Of a DNA stretch of 64,000 nt, positions 46,858-63,130 are shown in pieces; position 1 is the stretch's first letter, and each line of letters opens with the position of its first letter. This stretch comes from Leptodactylus fallax (taxonomy: Eukaryota > Chordata > Amphibia > Anura > Leptodactylidae), in NCBI GenBank assembly GCA_947044405.1, contig CAMRHE010000017.1, positions 10,384,001 through 10,448,000 on the forward strand. The letters are read 5' to 3'. The translations under genes were made by a program, and so were the position numbers. The notes under the pieces were generated by a model. That model was not told the DNA's origin. It made no database searches and saw nothing but the letters and a program-made list of their open reading frames with translations.

Positions 46858-47330
46858 ACCTCCAATTATAAAACCACTTTTCATAAATGAATAGTACAGG
46901 TGAATAGAAGAAACTTTGTAATATATCTTATTAAGGAAATCTGTTTTGTTCTCCACTTATTCGATTGATCTCCTCTTCCAAATCTTCACTCAAAACTGTT
47001 TGTTTATATAGAATCAGTCTCCAGCTCACACACAAGAAGTCTATGGAGAGGGGAAGGGGAGGAGGCTGTTAATTGATTTATTGCCTCATTCTGCCCAGTG
47101 GTAGAGTCTTATTTTGAAGGTACAGCAGTGTCAGAGAAGCTCTCCCTCACTCACAGTGTAGCAGAGAGCAGCTGCTGCAGTTATTTGTGTGTCTTTTCCA
47201 GCAACCTCCTCCTGCATAAAGCCTGATAAGTGGAAAAAAAAAGACAGATATTTCTTTAATAAAATATATTACAAAGTTTCTTATATTCACCAGTCCTATT
47301 CATTTATGCAAAGATGTTTTATAATTGAAG
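46857..47330. mobile_element. probable MITE beside the TA tract
   Basis: The left edge 'acctccaattataaaaccac' and right edge 'ttttataattgaaggtacgt' are inverses. Inner inverses include 'gaaactttgtaatatatctt' and 'aaaatatattacaaagtttc'. About 470 bp with long inverted ends; no coding capacity. Confidence 0.6.
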
Positions 47331-47334
47331 GTAC

Positions 47335-48010
47335 GTTTAACCCTTAGGAGACGCAGACATTTTTCATTTTTGTGTTTTCATTTTTTACTCCTTACATTCC
47401 AAAATCCATAACTTTTTCATCAACTCATTTTTCTGTTTACGTAGTCATATGAGGGCTTGATTTTTGTGTGACAAGTTGTACTTCAAAGTGGTACAATTTA
47501 TTATTTAGTACAATGTACCGGGAAAAAAATTCAGAATGAGGTGGAATTGAGAAAAAAACGCAGTACCGCCATTTTCTTATGTCATTTTTTTTTTTTACGG
47601 CTTCCACTCTGCAGTAAAAATGCTATGTTAGCTTTTCTCTGCAGGTCAGTACAATCACAGTGATACCAAATTTATATAGTTTTTTTTCATGTTTTAATAA
47701 CTTTACAAAAATTCAAAATTTTGAAGAAAAAAAAAAATTCTTTGAATCACCATATTCTGACCCCTGTAACTTTTTTATATTTCAGCATATGGAGCAGTGT
47801 ACGGTGGTTTTTTTTTGCGGGACGATAGGTAGTTTTTATTGATACCATGTTGGGGGATGTATGATGTTTTGATCACTTTTTATTCCATTTTATTAGGGAT
47901 GTAATTTGGCGAAAAAACGCTAAATCGTCCATTTTGATTTTTTTTTTCCTGCTACGGCGTTTACCGTATGGGACAAATTTTTTTATATTTTAATAGTTTG
48001 GACATTTTCA
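47335..48010. repeat. unclassified long AT-rich repeat
   Basis: A chain of phrases such as 'gggcttgatttttgtgtgac', 'ataccaaatttatatagttt', 'tgcgggacgataggtagttt' and 'gatcactttttattccattt'. This resembles a dispersed anuran repeat of uncertain class. No coding content. Confidence 0.45.
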
Positions 48011-48014
48011 GACT

Positions 48015-48200
48015 TGGCTGCTGTACAAGCGCTCATCCCCAACAACCACAAGGGTCAGTAGTTTTACAGGAAGCCAATTTACCTATCAGTTTATGTTTGG
48101 CCTGTGGGTGGAAACCCATGCAAACACAGGGGGAACATACAAACTCCATGCAGATGTTCCTCTTGGTCAAATTCAAAGCCTGTATCCCAGCGCTGCAAGG
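48015..48200 (-). repeat. SINE fragment, reverse orientation
   Basis: On the minus strand it reads 'aacatctgcatggagtttgt', 'atgttccccctgtgtttgca' and 'tgggtttccacccacagg', the body of the SINE at 34490-34720. The B-box region is degraded. Confidence 0.6.
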
Positions 48201-48869
48201 GGTATATTATATCTTATGGATGTTTCGCTGACCACAACTGGCATTAATAGCCTAGACCACCAAGGATACTGATATTACACACATCCCAGATGAACAGGGA
48301 TCCTAACTATGTCTCACAGTCTCTGACTATTCCTCCTTACTAGATACAAAGGAACAGAGGGAACATTAGTCTTGACCTCATGATTTTGCAGCATTGACGA
48401 AACCCCCTTTTAATAGTTTGCCCCACAGAGATGATGCATGGCTACTGACATATAGCCATGTTGCCAAATAATGATGCTGACCGGCCACTTCCTCCTGTGA
48501 TATATTTTTAGTAGATCACATAGAAAGTAAAATCCTCCCTTGTTCAGGCTTCTTTCTGCTCTCCAGGGTCAACCATGTTGCGTCCATACCCAGTTTTTTC
48601 TCAGTATCACTTCTTCGCAATATAACAGTAAAGCCAGTCTGAGCAAAACTGAGAATCACTTAGATTTTAAGAGGAAAAAAAATAAGAATGTTCTCAGAGA
48701 TTTACTGCAATTTGTTTTGTTTCTGCCCACCCAAAATCTGCTGCAAGTGACAGACAGCTGCTTCATTGTGACTCATTATGGTGACATCTCTTGGACATGC
48801 TTCCCACCAAGGGGACATAATCATTAGTGAGACATAAGTACATATTCTATGTGTTATTACTGAGACATA
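48201..48869. other. non-coding DNA, no gene seen
   Basis: No repeat or exon recognised. Confidence 0.3.
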
Positions 48870-49205
48870 CAGTACTGTGCAAAACATTTAGGCAGGTGTG
48901 GGAAAAAACGCAGTAAGAATGCTTTCAGAAATAGAAGGGTTAATAGTTTATTATTGTCAATTAACAAAATGAAGTGAATGAAGAAAAGATAAATGTAAAT
49001 CCCATCAATATTTGGGGTGACCTTTGGAGGAGGAGTCCTGGAAGTGACCCCAGATATAGCCCTGATCTCAACATCATCCAGCCTGTCTGGGATAACATGA
49101 AGAGACAGAAGGATTGGAGCAAACCTACATCCACAGAAGATCTGTGCTTAGTTCTCCAAGATGGCGGCGGGAACAACCTCCCTGCCCAGTTCTGCCAAAA
49201 ACTGG
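48870..49205 (+). mobile_element. Tc1-like remnant (lineage C)
   Basis: The left inverted repeat CAGTACTGTGCAAAACATTT follows a TA. After ~170 bp of untranslated sequence, the C-terminal end of a Tc1 transposase is joined (SPDLNIIQPVWDNMKRQKDW, then SKPTSTEDLCLVLQDG). The right inverted repeat is absent. The Glu of the DDE triad is replaced: the usual PIENLW reads IIQPVW. Dead remnant of a third Tc1 lineage. Confidence 0.8.
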
Positions 49206-49224
49206 CATTGGGTTTCCATTGCTA

Positions 49225-49345
49225 GTGTGAACCCTATCCACTTAAAAAGTGGTTACCCACGGAAACCCACGGACCTCATAGTTTATAATGGGGTTCACCA
49301 GTTTTCTGCCTGAAAACGGCAGAGAATGGGGAACAGAGTCACTAG
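49225..49345. repeat. dispersed repeat family R3
   Basis: Contains 'gctagtgtgaaccctatcc' and 'catagtttataatggggttc'. Confidence 0.4.
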
Positions 49346-49354
49346 TATGACCGT

Positions 49355-49480
49355 AGCAACCAATAACCACACAGATGTTATTTTTCAACAGGAAATTTTG
49401 AAATGTAAGCTGCGCTGTGATTGGTTGCTATGGGCAACACAGACTTTTTCCTTTAGACAGTGTCATAAATGTCCCCATTA
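49355..49480. repeat. R5 MITE fragment
   Basis: Has 'gtagcaaccaataaccac' and 'tgtgattggttgctatgggc', the nested inverse pair of R5. The outer ends are degraded. Confidence 0.5.
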
Positions 49481-50144
49481 AATAAAATTGGCACACAGGG
49501 TGCACACGAGACTGTTTTCTTGGTGCGATTTGTGTTATTTTATAGGGTGTAGAGATTATTTTTTCAGTATGACGTCCTTTCTGCAGGAGACACGGGTTAT
49601 TATGTGCTCATCACCTCTGGCCTCTGTTATTTCGCCTAATATATAATTACTCTTATCTTATCATATATTTAATATCCAGAAATGATTTAAAAGGACAGGC
49701 GAGGCGGCGACTATACAGGGACATTAGTCCTAATTTATATAATGAGCGTCAGGCAGGTAGTTCGCAGGTTTTCATTACTTTTACAGATAGTGATGATATA
49801 ATTGGCTCAAAGTACAGCCAAAAACCAGCTTACAAAGTAAAGAGGAAAATGTCCCTAGGAACGTGTGCACGCAATACATTAGGGCTACAGTGCCACCTAG
49901 TGCTCAAGAGTTAGATTAGGGTGAATTCACACATGGCAGGTTTGTTACAACAGTCCCATTTGTCTAAATGGAGCTTATAGAAATTCACGAAACAGATTTA
50001 TGCAGACTGGCATTTTCAATGCCTTTCTTTATATCCCCCGATCTGGCAGAAGGTGTGTCTCCTCTTAAAGGGGCTTGTACAGGAATTGGACAAATCCCAG
50101 AGGAGGAGGCCAGGAACAGTGTAACATAAACTAAATCATACTTA
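49481..50144. other. non-coding DNA, no gene seen
   Basis: No repeat or exon recognised. Confidence 0.3.
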
Positions 50145-51586
50145 CAGTGCCTTGCGAAAGTATTCGGCCCCCTTGAACTTTTCAACCTTTTGCCACATTT
50201 CAGGCTTCAAACATAAGGATATAAAATTTTTATTCTTGGTGAAGAATCAACAACAAGTGGGACACAATTGTGAAGTGGAACGAAATTTATTGGTTATTTT
50301 AAACTTTTGTAAAAAATAAAAAACTGAAAAGTGGGGCGTGCAATATTATTCGGCCCCTTTACTTTCAGTGCAGCAAACTCACTCCAGAAGTTCAGTGAGG
50401 ATCTCTGAATGATCCAATGTTGTCCTAAATGACTGATGATGATAAATATAATCCACCTGTGTGTAATCAAGTCTCCGTATAAATGCACCTGCTCTGTGAT
50501 AGTCTCAGGGTTCTGTTTAAAGCGCAGAGAGCATCATGAAGACCAAGGAACACACCAGGCAGGTCCATGATACTGTTGTGGAGAAGTTTAAAGCCGGATT
50601 TGGATATAAAAAGATTTCCCAAACTTTAAACATCCCAAGGAGCAATGTGCAAGTGATCATATTGAAATGGAAGGAGTATCAGACCACTGCAAATCTACCA
50701 AGACTCGGCCGTCCCTCTAAACTTTCATCTCAAACAAGGAGAAGAGTGATCAGAGATGCAGCCAAGAGGCCCATGATCACTCTGGATGAACTGCAGAGAT
50801 CTACAGCTGAGGTGGGAGAGTCTGTCCATAGGACAACAATCAGTCGTACACTGCACAAATCTGGCCTTTATGGAAGAGTGGCAAGAAGAAAGCTATTTCT
50901 CAAAGATATCCATAAAAAGTCTTGTTTAAAGTTTGCCACAAGCCACCTGGGAGACACACCAAACATGTGGAAGAAGGTGCTCTGGTCAGATGAAACCAAA
51001 ATCCAACTTTTTGGCCACAATGCAAAACGATATGTTTGGCGTAAAAGCAACACAGCTCATCACCCTGAACACACCATCCCCACTGTCACACATGGTGGTG
51101 GCAGCATCATGGTTTGGGCCTGCTTTTCTTCAGCAGGGACAGGGAAGATGGTTAACATTGATGGGAAGATGGATGGAGCCAAATACAGGACCATTCTGGA
51201 AGAAAACCTGTTGGAGTCTGCAAAAGACCTGAGACTGGGACGGAGATTTATCTTCCAACAAGACAAAGATCCCAAACATAAAGCAAAATCTACAATGGAA
51301 TGGTTCACAAATAAACGTATCCAGGTGTTAGAATGGCCAAGTCAAAGTCCAGACCTGAATCCAATTACTTAAAGGGGCCGAATAATTTAGCACGCCCCAC
51401 TTTTCAGTTTTTTATTTTTTACAAAAGCTTAAAATATCCAATAAATTTTGTTCCACTTCACGATTGTGTCCCACTTGTTCTTGATTCTTCACCAGAAAAT
51501 TACAATTTTATATCCTTATGTTTGAAGCCTGAAATGTAGCAAAAGATTGAAAAGTTCAAGGGGACGAATACTTTCGCAAGGCACTG
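50145..51586 (+). mobile_element. Tc1-like element (lineage B), internally deleted
   Basis: Inverted ends CAGTGCCTTGCGAAAGTATT flanked by TA on both sides. It encodes a long transposase frame that stops prematurely at a deletion joining the coding region to the 3' untranslated part. The 5' untranslated region (50280-50530) matches the deletion derivative at 1267-1809 closely. Confidence 0.95.
50536..51372 (+). pseudogene. Tc1 transposase lacking catalytic Glu
   Basis: 278 codons against about 340 in complete relatives. The N-terminal DNA-binding half is intact (VEKFKAGFGYKKISQTLNIP, with the hinge GRPSKLSSQTRR). The first Asp is in LWSDETKIQLFG and the second in FQQDKDPKHK. Exactly 34 residues after that Asp, where DD34E enzymes carry Glu, the frame reads DLNPI-Thr-stop: the catalytic Glu and the last ~60 residues are deleted. 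It may still make a DNA-binding protein but cannot cut DNA. Confidence 0.9.
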
Positions 51587-52085
51587 TACCTGTCCCCAGG
51601 GTTCTGGTATCTGCAGCCACTGCCATGCCTTCGCCGATGGAAGTCCTGCGCCATATATGACTGCTAAGGACAATCAATGGACTCAAGAAAGGACCTGGTG
51701 ACGTATGTAAGCGATGTCAGCGGGTCTTTTCCACCCACCAAGCAGGTCTTTTCACATGATACACAGGACTTCCGTCAGTGAAGGCAATGCTGCCAGGACA
51801 GTGGCAGCAGACACCCTCCGCCGGTACATGCACCTGCCCTATCCTAAGGATAGGTTATCAATTTATAAGTCAGGGAAAATCCCTTTAAACCAAAACATAA
51901 AGAAACCTGTGCCCAAGGAGATCTGTCATCTTCCCCTCTGACTCACTTTCCTGTACCTGGCGTTAAGACAACTTCAGCAAGAACCTCCCCCTCTGCAAGA
52001 ACATAAAGATTAGTCCATGCCCTTTTCACTAAGCCGTATCCCTTTTTTGCCACCTGCAGAGAATGGAAGAAATCAGGAAGACATT
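51587..52085. other. non-coding DNA with R1-like scraps
   Basis: Some phrases ('cctatcctaaggataggtta', 'ggaaaatccctttaaacc') suggest a degraded R1/MITE copy ending near 51900. No exon. Confidence 0.35.
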
Positions 52086-52475
52086 AAAGGGGTGTTCCAA
52101 CTCAATTTTATTCATTCTGCTGCCAAGTGACCATAAAATTTAGACATTACTCACCTCTACCGGGGCCCCAGGTTTCAGCACCAGCAGTTCTGTTTCTCTG
52201 TATACAGGTTCCTTGACTGTGTCAGGTGACCACTGCAGCCAATCACAGGCCTCTTCAATGGTACATGACATCAGTCACGTGTTGCTTGTGAAGAGGTCAA
52301 CCCTGTGATTGGTTGCAGTGACCACAAACAGGATGTCACTGGTGATGTCAACTAGGGGACTTGTATACAGACCTGCTGTATAGCTGAGGCCCAGGAAGAG
52401 GTGAGTAATGGTCTAGGTTATGTTTAAGGGTCCCTCGGCAGCAGTATTAAAATTATGAGTTGGAACACCCCAAAT
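52086..52475. mobile_element. MITE with inverted ends
   Basis: The left edge 'aaaggggtgttccaactcaa' and right edge 'atgagttggaacacccc' are inverses. The interior has 'ctgtgattggttgcagtgac' and its inverse 'gtgaccactgcagccaatca'. No coding content. Confidence 0.7.
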
Positions 52476-52943
52476 AGCGCCTGGCCATTGGTTATGTGTC
52501 AGCCATGCAGTTTCCAGAAAAACACTGAGATAGCCGAACTTTCTTATACCAACTTTATTATAAAATTTTATTCCAAGTGTCGGATACTTAGTGAAAATTA
52601 TAAAGTAGCGGCCCGACATATCCCGCTACATTATACAGCCAAGCAGTACACTGGGCAAATGGAATTTCAATGAAACGTCTAGTAATTTGTAGCTTTGCCT
52701 GATTTCCCAGCAACTGTACTGGAGCTGTACTACATGAAGCGGCACTCTCGTGTCAACCTTTACATTTTACTGCATTAGTTACCAGGTAACTGATCAAGAT
52801 TTATAGAAACGCTTTTGTTCTCTCTCAGGGAGAATAGTTTTTTTAACACCAACATTATAGGTGAGAAAAAAAACAAAAAACACTACACATTAGTCTCTGC
52901 TTTTCAAACTTTACATATAAAAATTTATGTGGGAATCCATATA
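52476..52943. other. non-coding DNA, no gene seen
   Basis: No repeat or exon recognised. Confidence 0.3.
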
Positions 52944-54510
52944 CAGTCATGGCCAAAAGTTTTGAGAATGACACAAATATTCTATTTTCACATGATCTGC
53001 TGCCCTCTGGTTTTTATGTGTGTTTGTCAGATGTTTTTATCACATACAGAAATAGAATTGCATTCATATTATGAGTAACAGAAGCTTATATTGACAGTTA
53101 GAATGAGTTAATGCAGCAAGTCAATATTTGCAGTGTTGACCCTTCTTCTTCAGGACCTCTGCAATTCTCCCTGGCATGCTCTCAATCAACTTCTGGACCA
53201 AATCCTGACTGATAGCAGTCCATTCTTGCAGAATCAATGCTTGAATTTTGTCTGAATTTGTTGGTCTTTGTTTGTCCACCCGTCTCTTGATGATTGACCA
53301 CAAGTTCTCAATGGGATTAAGATCTGGGGAGTTTCCAGGCCATGGACCCAAAATCTCTATGTTTTGTTCCCTGAGCCATTTAATTATCACCTTTGCTTTA
53401 TGGCAAGGTGCTCCATCATGCTGGAAAAGGCATTGTTGAGCGCCAAACTGCTCTTGGACGGTTGGGAGAAGTTGCTCTTGGAGGACATTCTGGTACCATT
53501 CTTTATTCATGGCTGTGTTTTTAGGCAAGACTGTGAGAGAGCCGATTCCCTTGGCTGAGAAGCAACCCCACACATGAATGGTTTCAGGATGCTTTACAGT
53601 TGGCATGAGACAAGACTGGTGGTAGCGCTCACCTCTTCTTCTCCGAATAAGCTGTTTTCCAGATGTTCCAAACAATCGAAAAGGGGATTCATCAGAGAAA
53701 ATGACTTTACCCCAGTCCTCAGCAGTCCACTCCCTGTACCTTTTGCAGAATATCAGTCTGTCCCTGATGTTTTTTCTGGAGAGAAGTGGCTTCTTTGCTG
53801 CCCTCCTTGAGACCAGGCCTTGCTCCAAGAGTCTCCGCCTCACAGTGCGTGCAGATGCACTCACACCTGCCTGCTGCCATTCCTCAGCAAGCTCTGCACT
53901 GCTGGTAGCCCGATCCCGCAGCTGAAACACTTTTAAGAGACGGTCCTGCCGCTTGCTGGTCTTTCTTGGGCGCCCTGGAGCCTTTTTGGCACCAATGGAA
54001 CCTCTCTCCTTGAAGTTCTTGATGATGTGATAGATTGTTGACTGAGGTGCAATCTTTCTAGCTGCAATACTCTTCCCAGTTAGGCCATTTTTGTGCAGTG
54101 CAATGATGACTGCACGTGTTTCTTTAGAGATAACCATGGTTAACAGAAGAGAAACAATGATGGCAAGCACCAGCCTCCTTTTAAAGTGTCCAGTGGTGTC
54201 ATTCTTACTTAATCATGACAGATTGATCTCCAGCCCTGTCCTCATCAACACCCACACCTGTGTTAATGGAGCAATCACTGAAACGATGTTAGGTGGTCCT
54301 TTTAAGGCAGGGCTGCAATGATGTTGAAATGTGTTTTGGGGGATAAAGTTCATTTTCTAGGCAAATATTGACTTTGCAAGTAATTGCTGTTAAGCTGATC
54401 ACTCTTTATAACATTCTGGAGTATATGCAAATTGCCATTAGAAAAACTGAAGCAGTAGACTTTGTAAAAATTAATATTTGTATCATTCTCAAAACTTTTG
54501 GCCATGACTG
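52944..54510 (-). mobile_element. Tc1-like element (lineage A), structurally complete
   Basis: 1567 bp, bounded by CAGTCATGGCCAAAAGTTTT inverted ends and TA on both sides. It encodes one uninterrupted transposase on the minus strand. Very similar to the frameshifted copy at 13863-15427, which points to a fairly recent burst of this lineage. Confidence 0.97.
53121..54137 (-). CDS. Tc1-like DDE transposase, intact frame
   Basis: Cut-and-paste transposase that would bind the element's inverted repeats and move it between TA sites. 338 codons from MVISKETR; an upstream in-frame ATG at 54170 gives 349 but adds an atypical hydrophobic leader. Features in order: paired-like helix-turn-helix region (SKETRAVIIALHKNGLTGK), GRPRKTSKRQ hinge, a second HTH region ending at RRRLLEQGLVSRR, first Asp in VIFSDESPF, WGCFSAKGIGSL, second Asp in FQHDGAPCHK and Glu in PDLNPIENLW. 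By hand I count 35 residues between the second Asp and the Glu, one more than classical Tc1 (DD34E), because of GPWPGN where others have KWPSQ. Activity is not known. Confidence 0.93.
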   Translation of the reverse strand: MVISKETRAVIIALHKNGLTGKSIAARKIAPQSTIYHIIKNFKERGSIGAKKAPGRPRKTSKRQDRLLKVFQLRDRATSSAELAEEWQQAGVSASARTVRRRLLEQGLVSRRAAKKPLLSRKNIRDRLIFCKRYREWTAEDWGKVIFSDESPFRLFGTSGKQLIRRRRGERYHQSCLMPTVKHPETIHVWGCFSAKGIGSLTVLPKNTAMNKEWYQNVLQEQLLPTVQEQFGAQQCLFQHDGAPCHKAKVIIKWLREQNIEILGPWPGNSPDLNPIENLWSIIKRRVDKQRPTNSDKIQALILQEWTAISQDLVQKLIESMPGRIAEVLKKKGQHCKY

Positions 54511-54755
54511 TATACACCAGTTTTATGGCCTAGATGGGTGCAAATGTGGCTCATCTTTGGTGCACAGCCATTTCTTGCTCCACAATGTTCCATTTGTCCC
54601 CACACTCAATTTTTGCATAAGTGGGCAGTGCAGGATGGGGACAGGACGCTGGTATTGGCCTGAAATCTACACCAGTAGAGTGTGCCTGATTTATTAGTTG
54701 GCTGGACACTCTTAAAAGAGGGTTTACGGCCCCAAATCAATCTTCCATACAGATG
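54511..54755. other. short non-coding gap, no gene seen
   Basis: No feature recognised between the Tc1-like element and the R1 repeat. Confidence 0.3.
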
Positions 54756-55000
54756 GATCTATCCTGTGGATCTGATACCTGGACCCTGCACAGATTAGCT
54801 GTTACTGCAGCTTCCAAGCACCAGAAGGGGGCGCAGTACACAGGGAGCACATACAGACTGTTCCTTTCACTCCCTTGTCCGCCATGCCTACTAGAACAGC
54901 TGATCTGTGCAGGATGTGGGTGTCAGATCTCCACATATCACATACTGATGATCTAGCCTATGGATAGGTTATCAGTATGGAAATTGTTTGGGTTCAGAAA
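54756..55000. repeat. dispersed repeat family R1
   Basis: Contains 'ctgatacctggaccctgcac', 'tgctagaacagctgatctgt'-like text and 'gatgatctagcctatggata', the R1 layout. Confidence 0.5.
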
Positions 55001-56264
55001 ACCCCTTAAATTCAGCTGTTAGCACAAGCAGGGAAATGGATTAGGACTGGCGTGCAGAACATCTACAGTCCCCAAAAACCTGGTGCAAATACCTTCTGAA
55101 CAAACCCAATAAAAGTGACTCGTGCTCCAAAAAAAAAAATAAAAAATTACATCTCTCGCTTCACAAACAGAAAGATGACCATTACCAGGGTCCGAAACAG
55201 AAGACTGCCTCTAGGAGCCAGAGAATTTGTTTTGTCCTCTTGCTTTCAAGACATCATGCCAAGTCCCATTTCCTCTGCAGTGACACTTGCAGGTCACTTC
55301 AGGTGTTGGGCGCAAATAGGGAGCTGCACAACTGCTTTACTTCTCCCTTGAAACCCATCAAATGACGATTCTATTTATTGGCAAGTCAGTGATATGAGCT
55401 AGCTTTATAGCCCCAGACCAGAAATGGTCAATTCAGCTTTATAACTTAGTATATGACATGTTTTAGAGGTTTATATAGTATGCACCAGGTACTAAAAGGA
55501 AACCTGTCAGAAGTTTCCAGGCACTAAAAGCAAGCACAGTACCTGGCAGTGCATCCCAAGGATTCTCCATGATGTCCTTAATGTTTCACCAGATGCTGGT
55601 ATCCTCAATAAAATAACTTATTCAAATTAGTCTTTTATCACCACATGGATGGAAATCTATACTATAAGTCAAGGTAAGCCTGCTCTGTAAGGAGACCACC
55701 CAGCACCTCTGCTATCAGCAAGCCGATATGTGCTTGAGCAGTGCGGAGTCAACTTGGGCACATGCGCACTGAAGCCAGGAGTACTTTCCCAGGTTTAGGA
55801 CATCACAGTGCACTTACAGTGACAATAGTCTTCCTCTTGCCATGGAAGGTACAGTACACCTCGCCTTGAGGAGCACAAAGCCCCCCTCCACCCACAGGGG
55901 GTTTACATGGAAAAGTAACCCAGCAAGTAATTGGTCTAAAGTGGCAGGGATCTTTATTCCAGTAAACTGGAGTCCAAGGTATAAATCTCACCGCAATGTC
56001 CATATAACACCCCCCCCCCCCAAAAAAAAAAGAAAGCTTTTCTATGAATGTGTATTTGTATTTTACCATTCCAATGTGTGGGTCAACTGCAGGGACCTAC
56101 ACAGAGAGGTGGATTATTGGGGACCCACATTTGGGCCAAAAGTAGCCAGAAAACCTTTAAATCTAAAGTCATCTGTGTATATGGGTTCCTGGTTTAGAAA
56201 ATACTTTATTTGGGAATTCCATGTTAAAAGGGGGGTTTCTGGCCCCTAATGAATTTTTAATAAT
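55001..56264. other. non-coding DNA, no gene seen
   Basis: C run followed by an A run at about 56010-56030. No exon recognised; the open frame at 55842-56249 is chance. Confidence 0.35.
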
Positions 56265-56525
56265 GGTGACTTATCCACAGCATAGGCCAGTCAGTATGTG
56301 ATCTGTGAAGGGTCTGATGCCTGGGCTGTGCCCAGACTAGCAGCCATTCCCTGTCACTGCTGCTGTATAATGGATGTAGCTGCAGATTTTCTCCTATGGC
56401 TTGACTAGGAGCAGAGCAGTTTTCGCTCCCCATCCACTGCAGCAGCTTCAGGTATCCAAGACAGTGCTGAAACAGCTGATCTGTGTGGTACCAGGTGTTG
56501 GACCCCTACAGATCATATACACTTC
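56265..56525. repeat. dispersed repeat family R1
   Basis: Contains 'ggtgacttatccacagcata', 'gaaacagctgatctgtgtgg' and 'caggtgttggacccctacag'. Lies about 400 bp beyond the rpl13a 3' end. Confidence 0.5.
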
Positions 56526-56938
56526 ACCACACGTTACCCACCCTCAGCCCATCAGGTCTTAAAGAAATTCCTTGTGACCAGGTTATCGCCTGGGGAAGCT
56601 GTGATGAGCTATGTATTTCACATGGCCGACCATGCAATGGCCCCCTCTGCTTGGGCTAAGCGAGACACCCCACAAATCGCTGAAACAAGGGAAGGGGGAA
56701 GGTGCTCAACAGGGTATGGACTCTTATTAAGGATCAGTACAACACCTACAACGCCTCCCATAAGAGACTGTGGAAAGTTAAAGTGTCACTGTGCTTTGAG
56801 CGCCTCTATCCCTTCATTTCAGCGCAGTGGGTGTGCTACCACCTCAACAGCCACATGTCAAAACTCCATGATAGTAACAGTAGAGGCTGAAAGCAACTGG
56901 ACAAAAGACATAAGCGAACACCAATGTTTCTTGAAATA

Positions 56939-56944
56939 TTTATT
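56939..56944 (-). terminator. rpl13a: rpl13a polyadenylation signal
   Basis: AATAAA on the minus strand, about 19 bases after the stop codon, giving a very short 3' untranslated region typical of ribosomal protein genes. Cleavage is expected near 56920. Confidence 0.85.
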
Positions 56945-56962
56945 CCAAATCTGTGTGGCTAT

Positions 56963-62908
<5,946 letters not shown>

Positions 62909-62936
62909 CTTGGGCTGCTGGACGAGAAAGAGACTC
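62909..62936 (-). promoter_or_regulatory. rpl13a: rpl13a 5' TOP start region
   Basis: The pyrimidine run CTCTTTCTCGTCC (minus strand, 62932-62920) lies 12-24 bases upstream of the ATG. Ribosomal protein mRNAs begin with a C followed by such a tract, which mediates growth-dependent translation. The start site is therefore placed near 62930-62932, with a 5' untranslated region of about 22-24 nt. Confidence 0.75.
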
Positions 62937-63130
62937 GCACTCGGCCACGGGGTCTCCAAAAGGAAGAACAGGGGGGCGGAAGTGACGAATGTAACCCGCC
63001 CCTCTGAGGAAGCCGTGTCTGGAATGGTAGAGCTGGTGTTACAGGACCTTTGATGACGTCATGGTCATGTGATCAGACATGTGTGAGCGGAGCTATCTTG
63101 GATTGTATTGGATAAAAGTGATGTTATATA

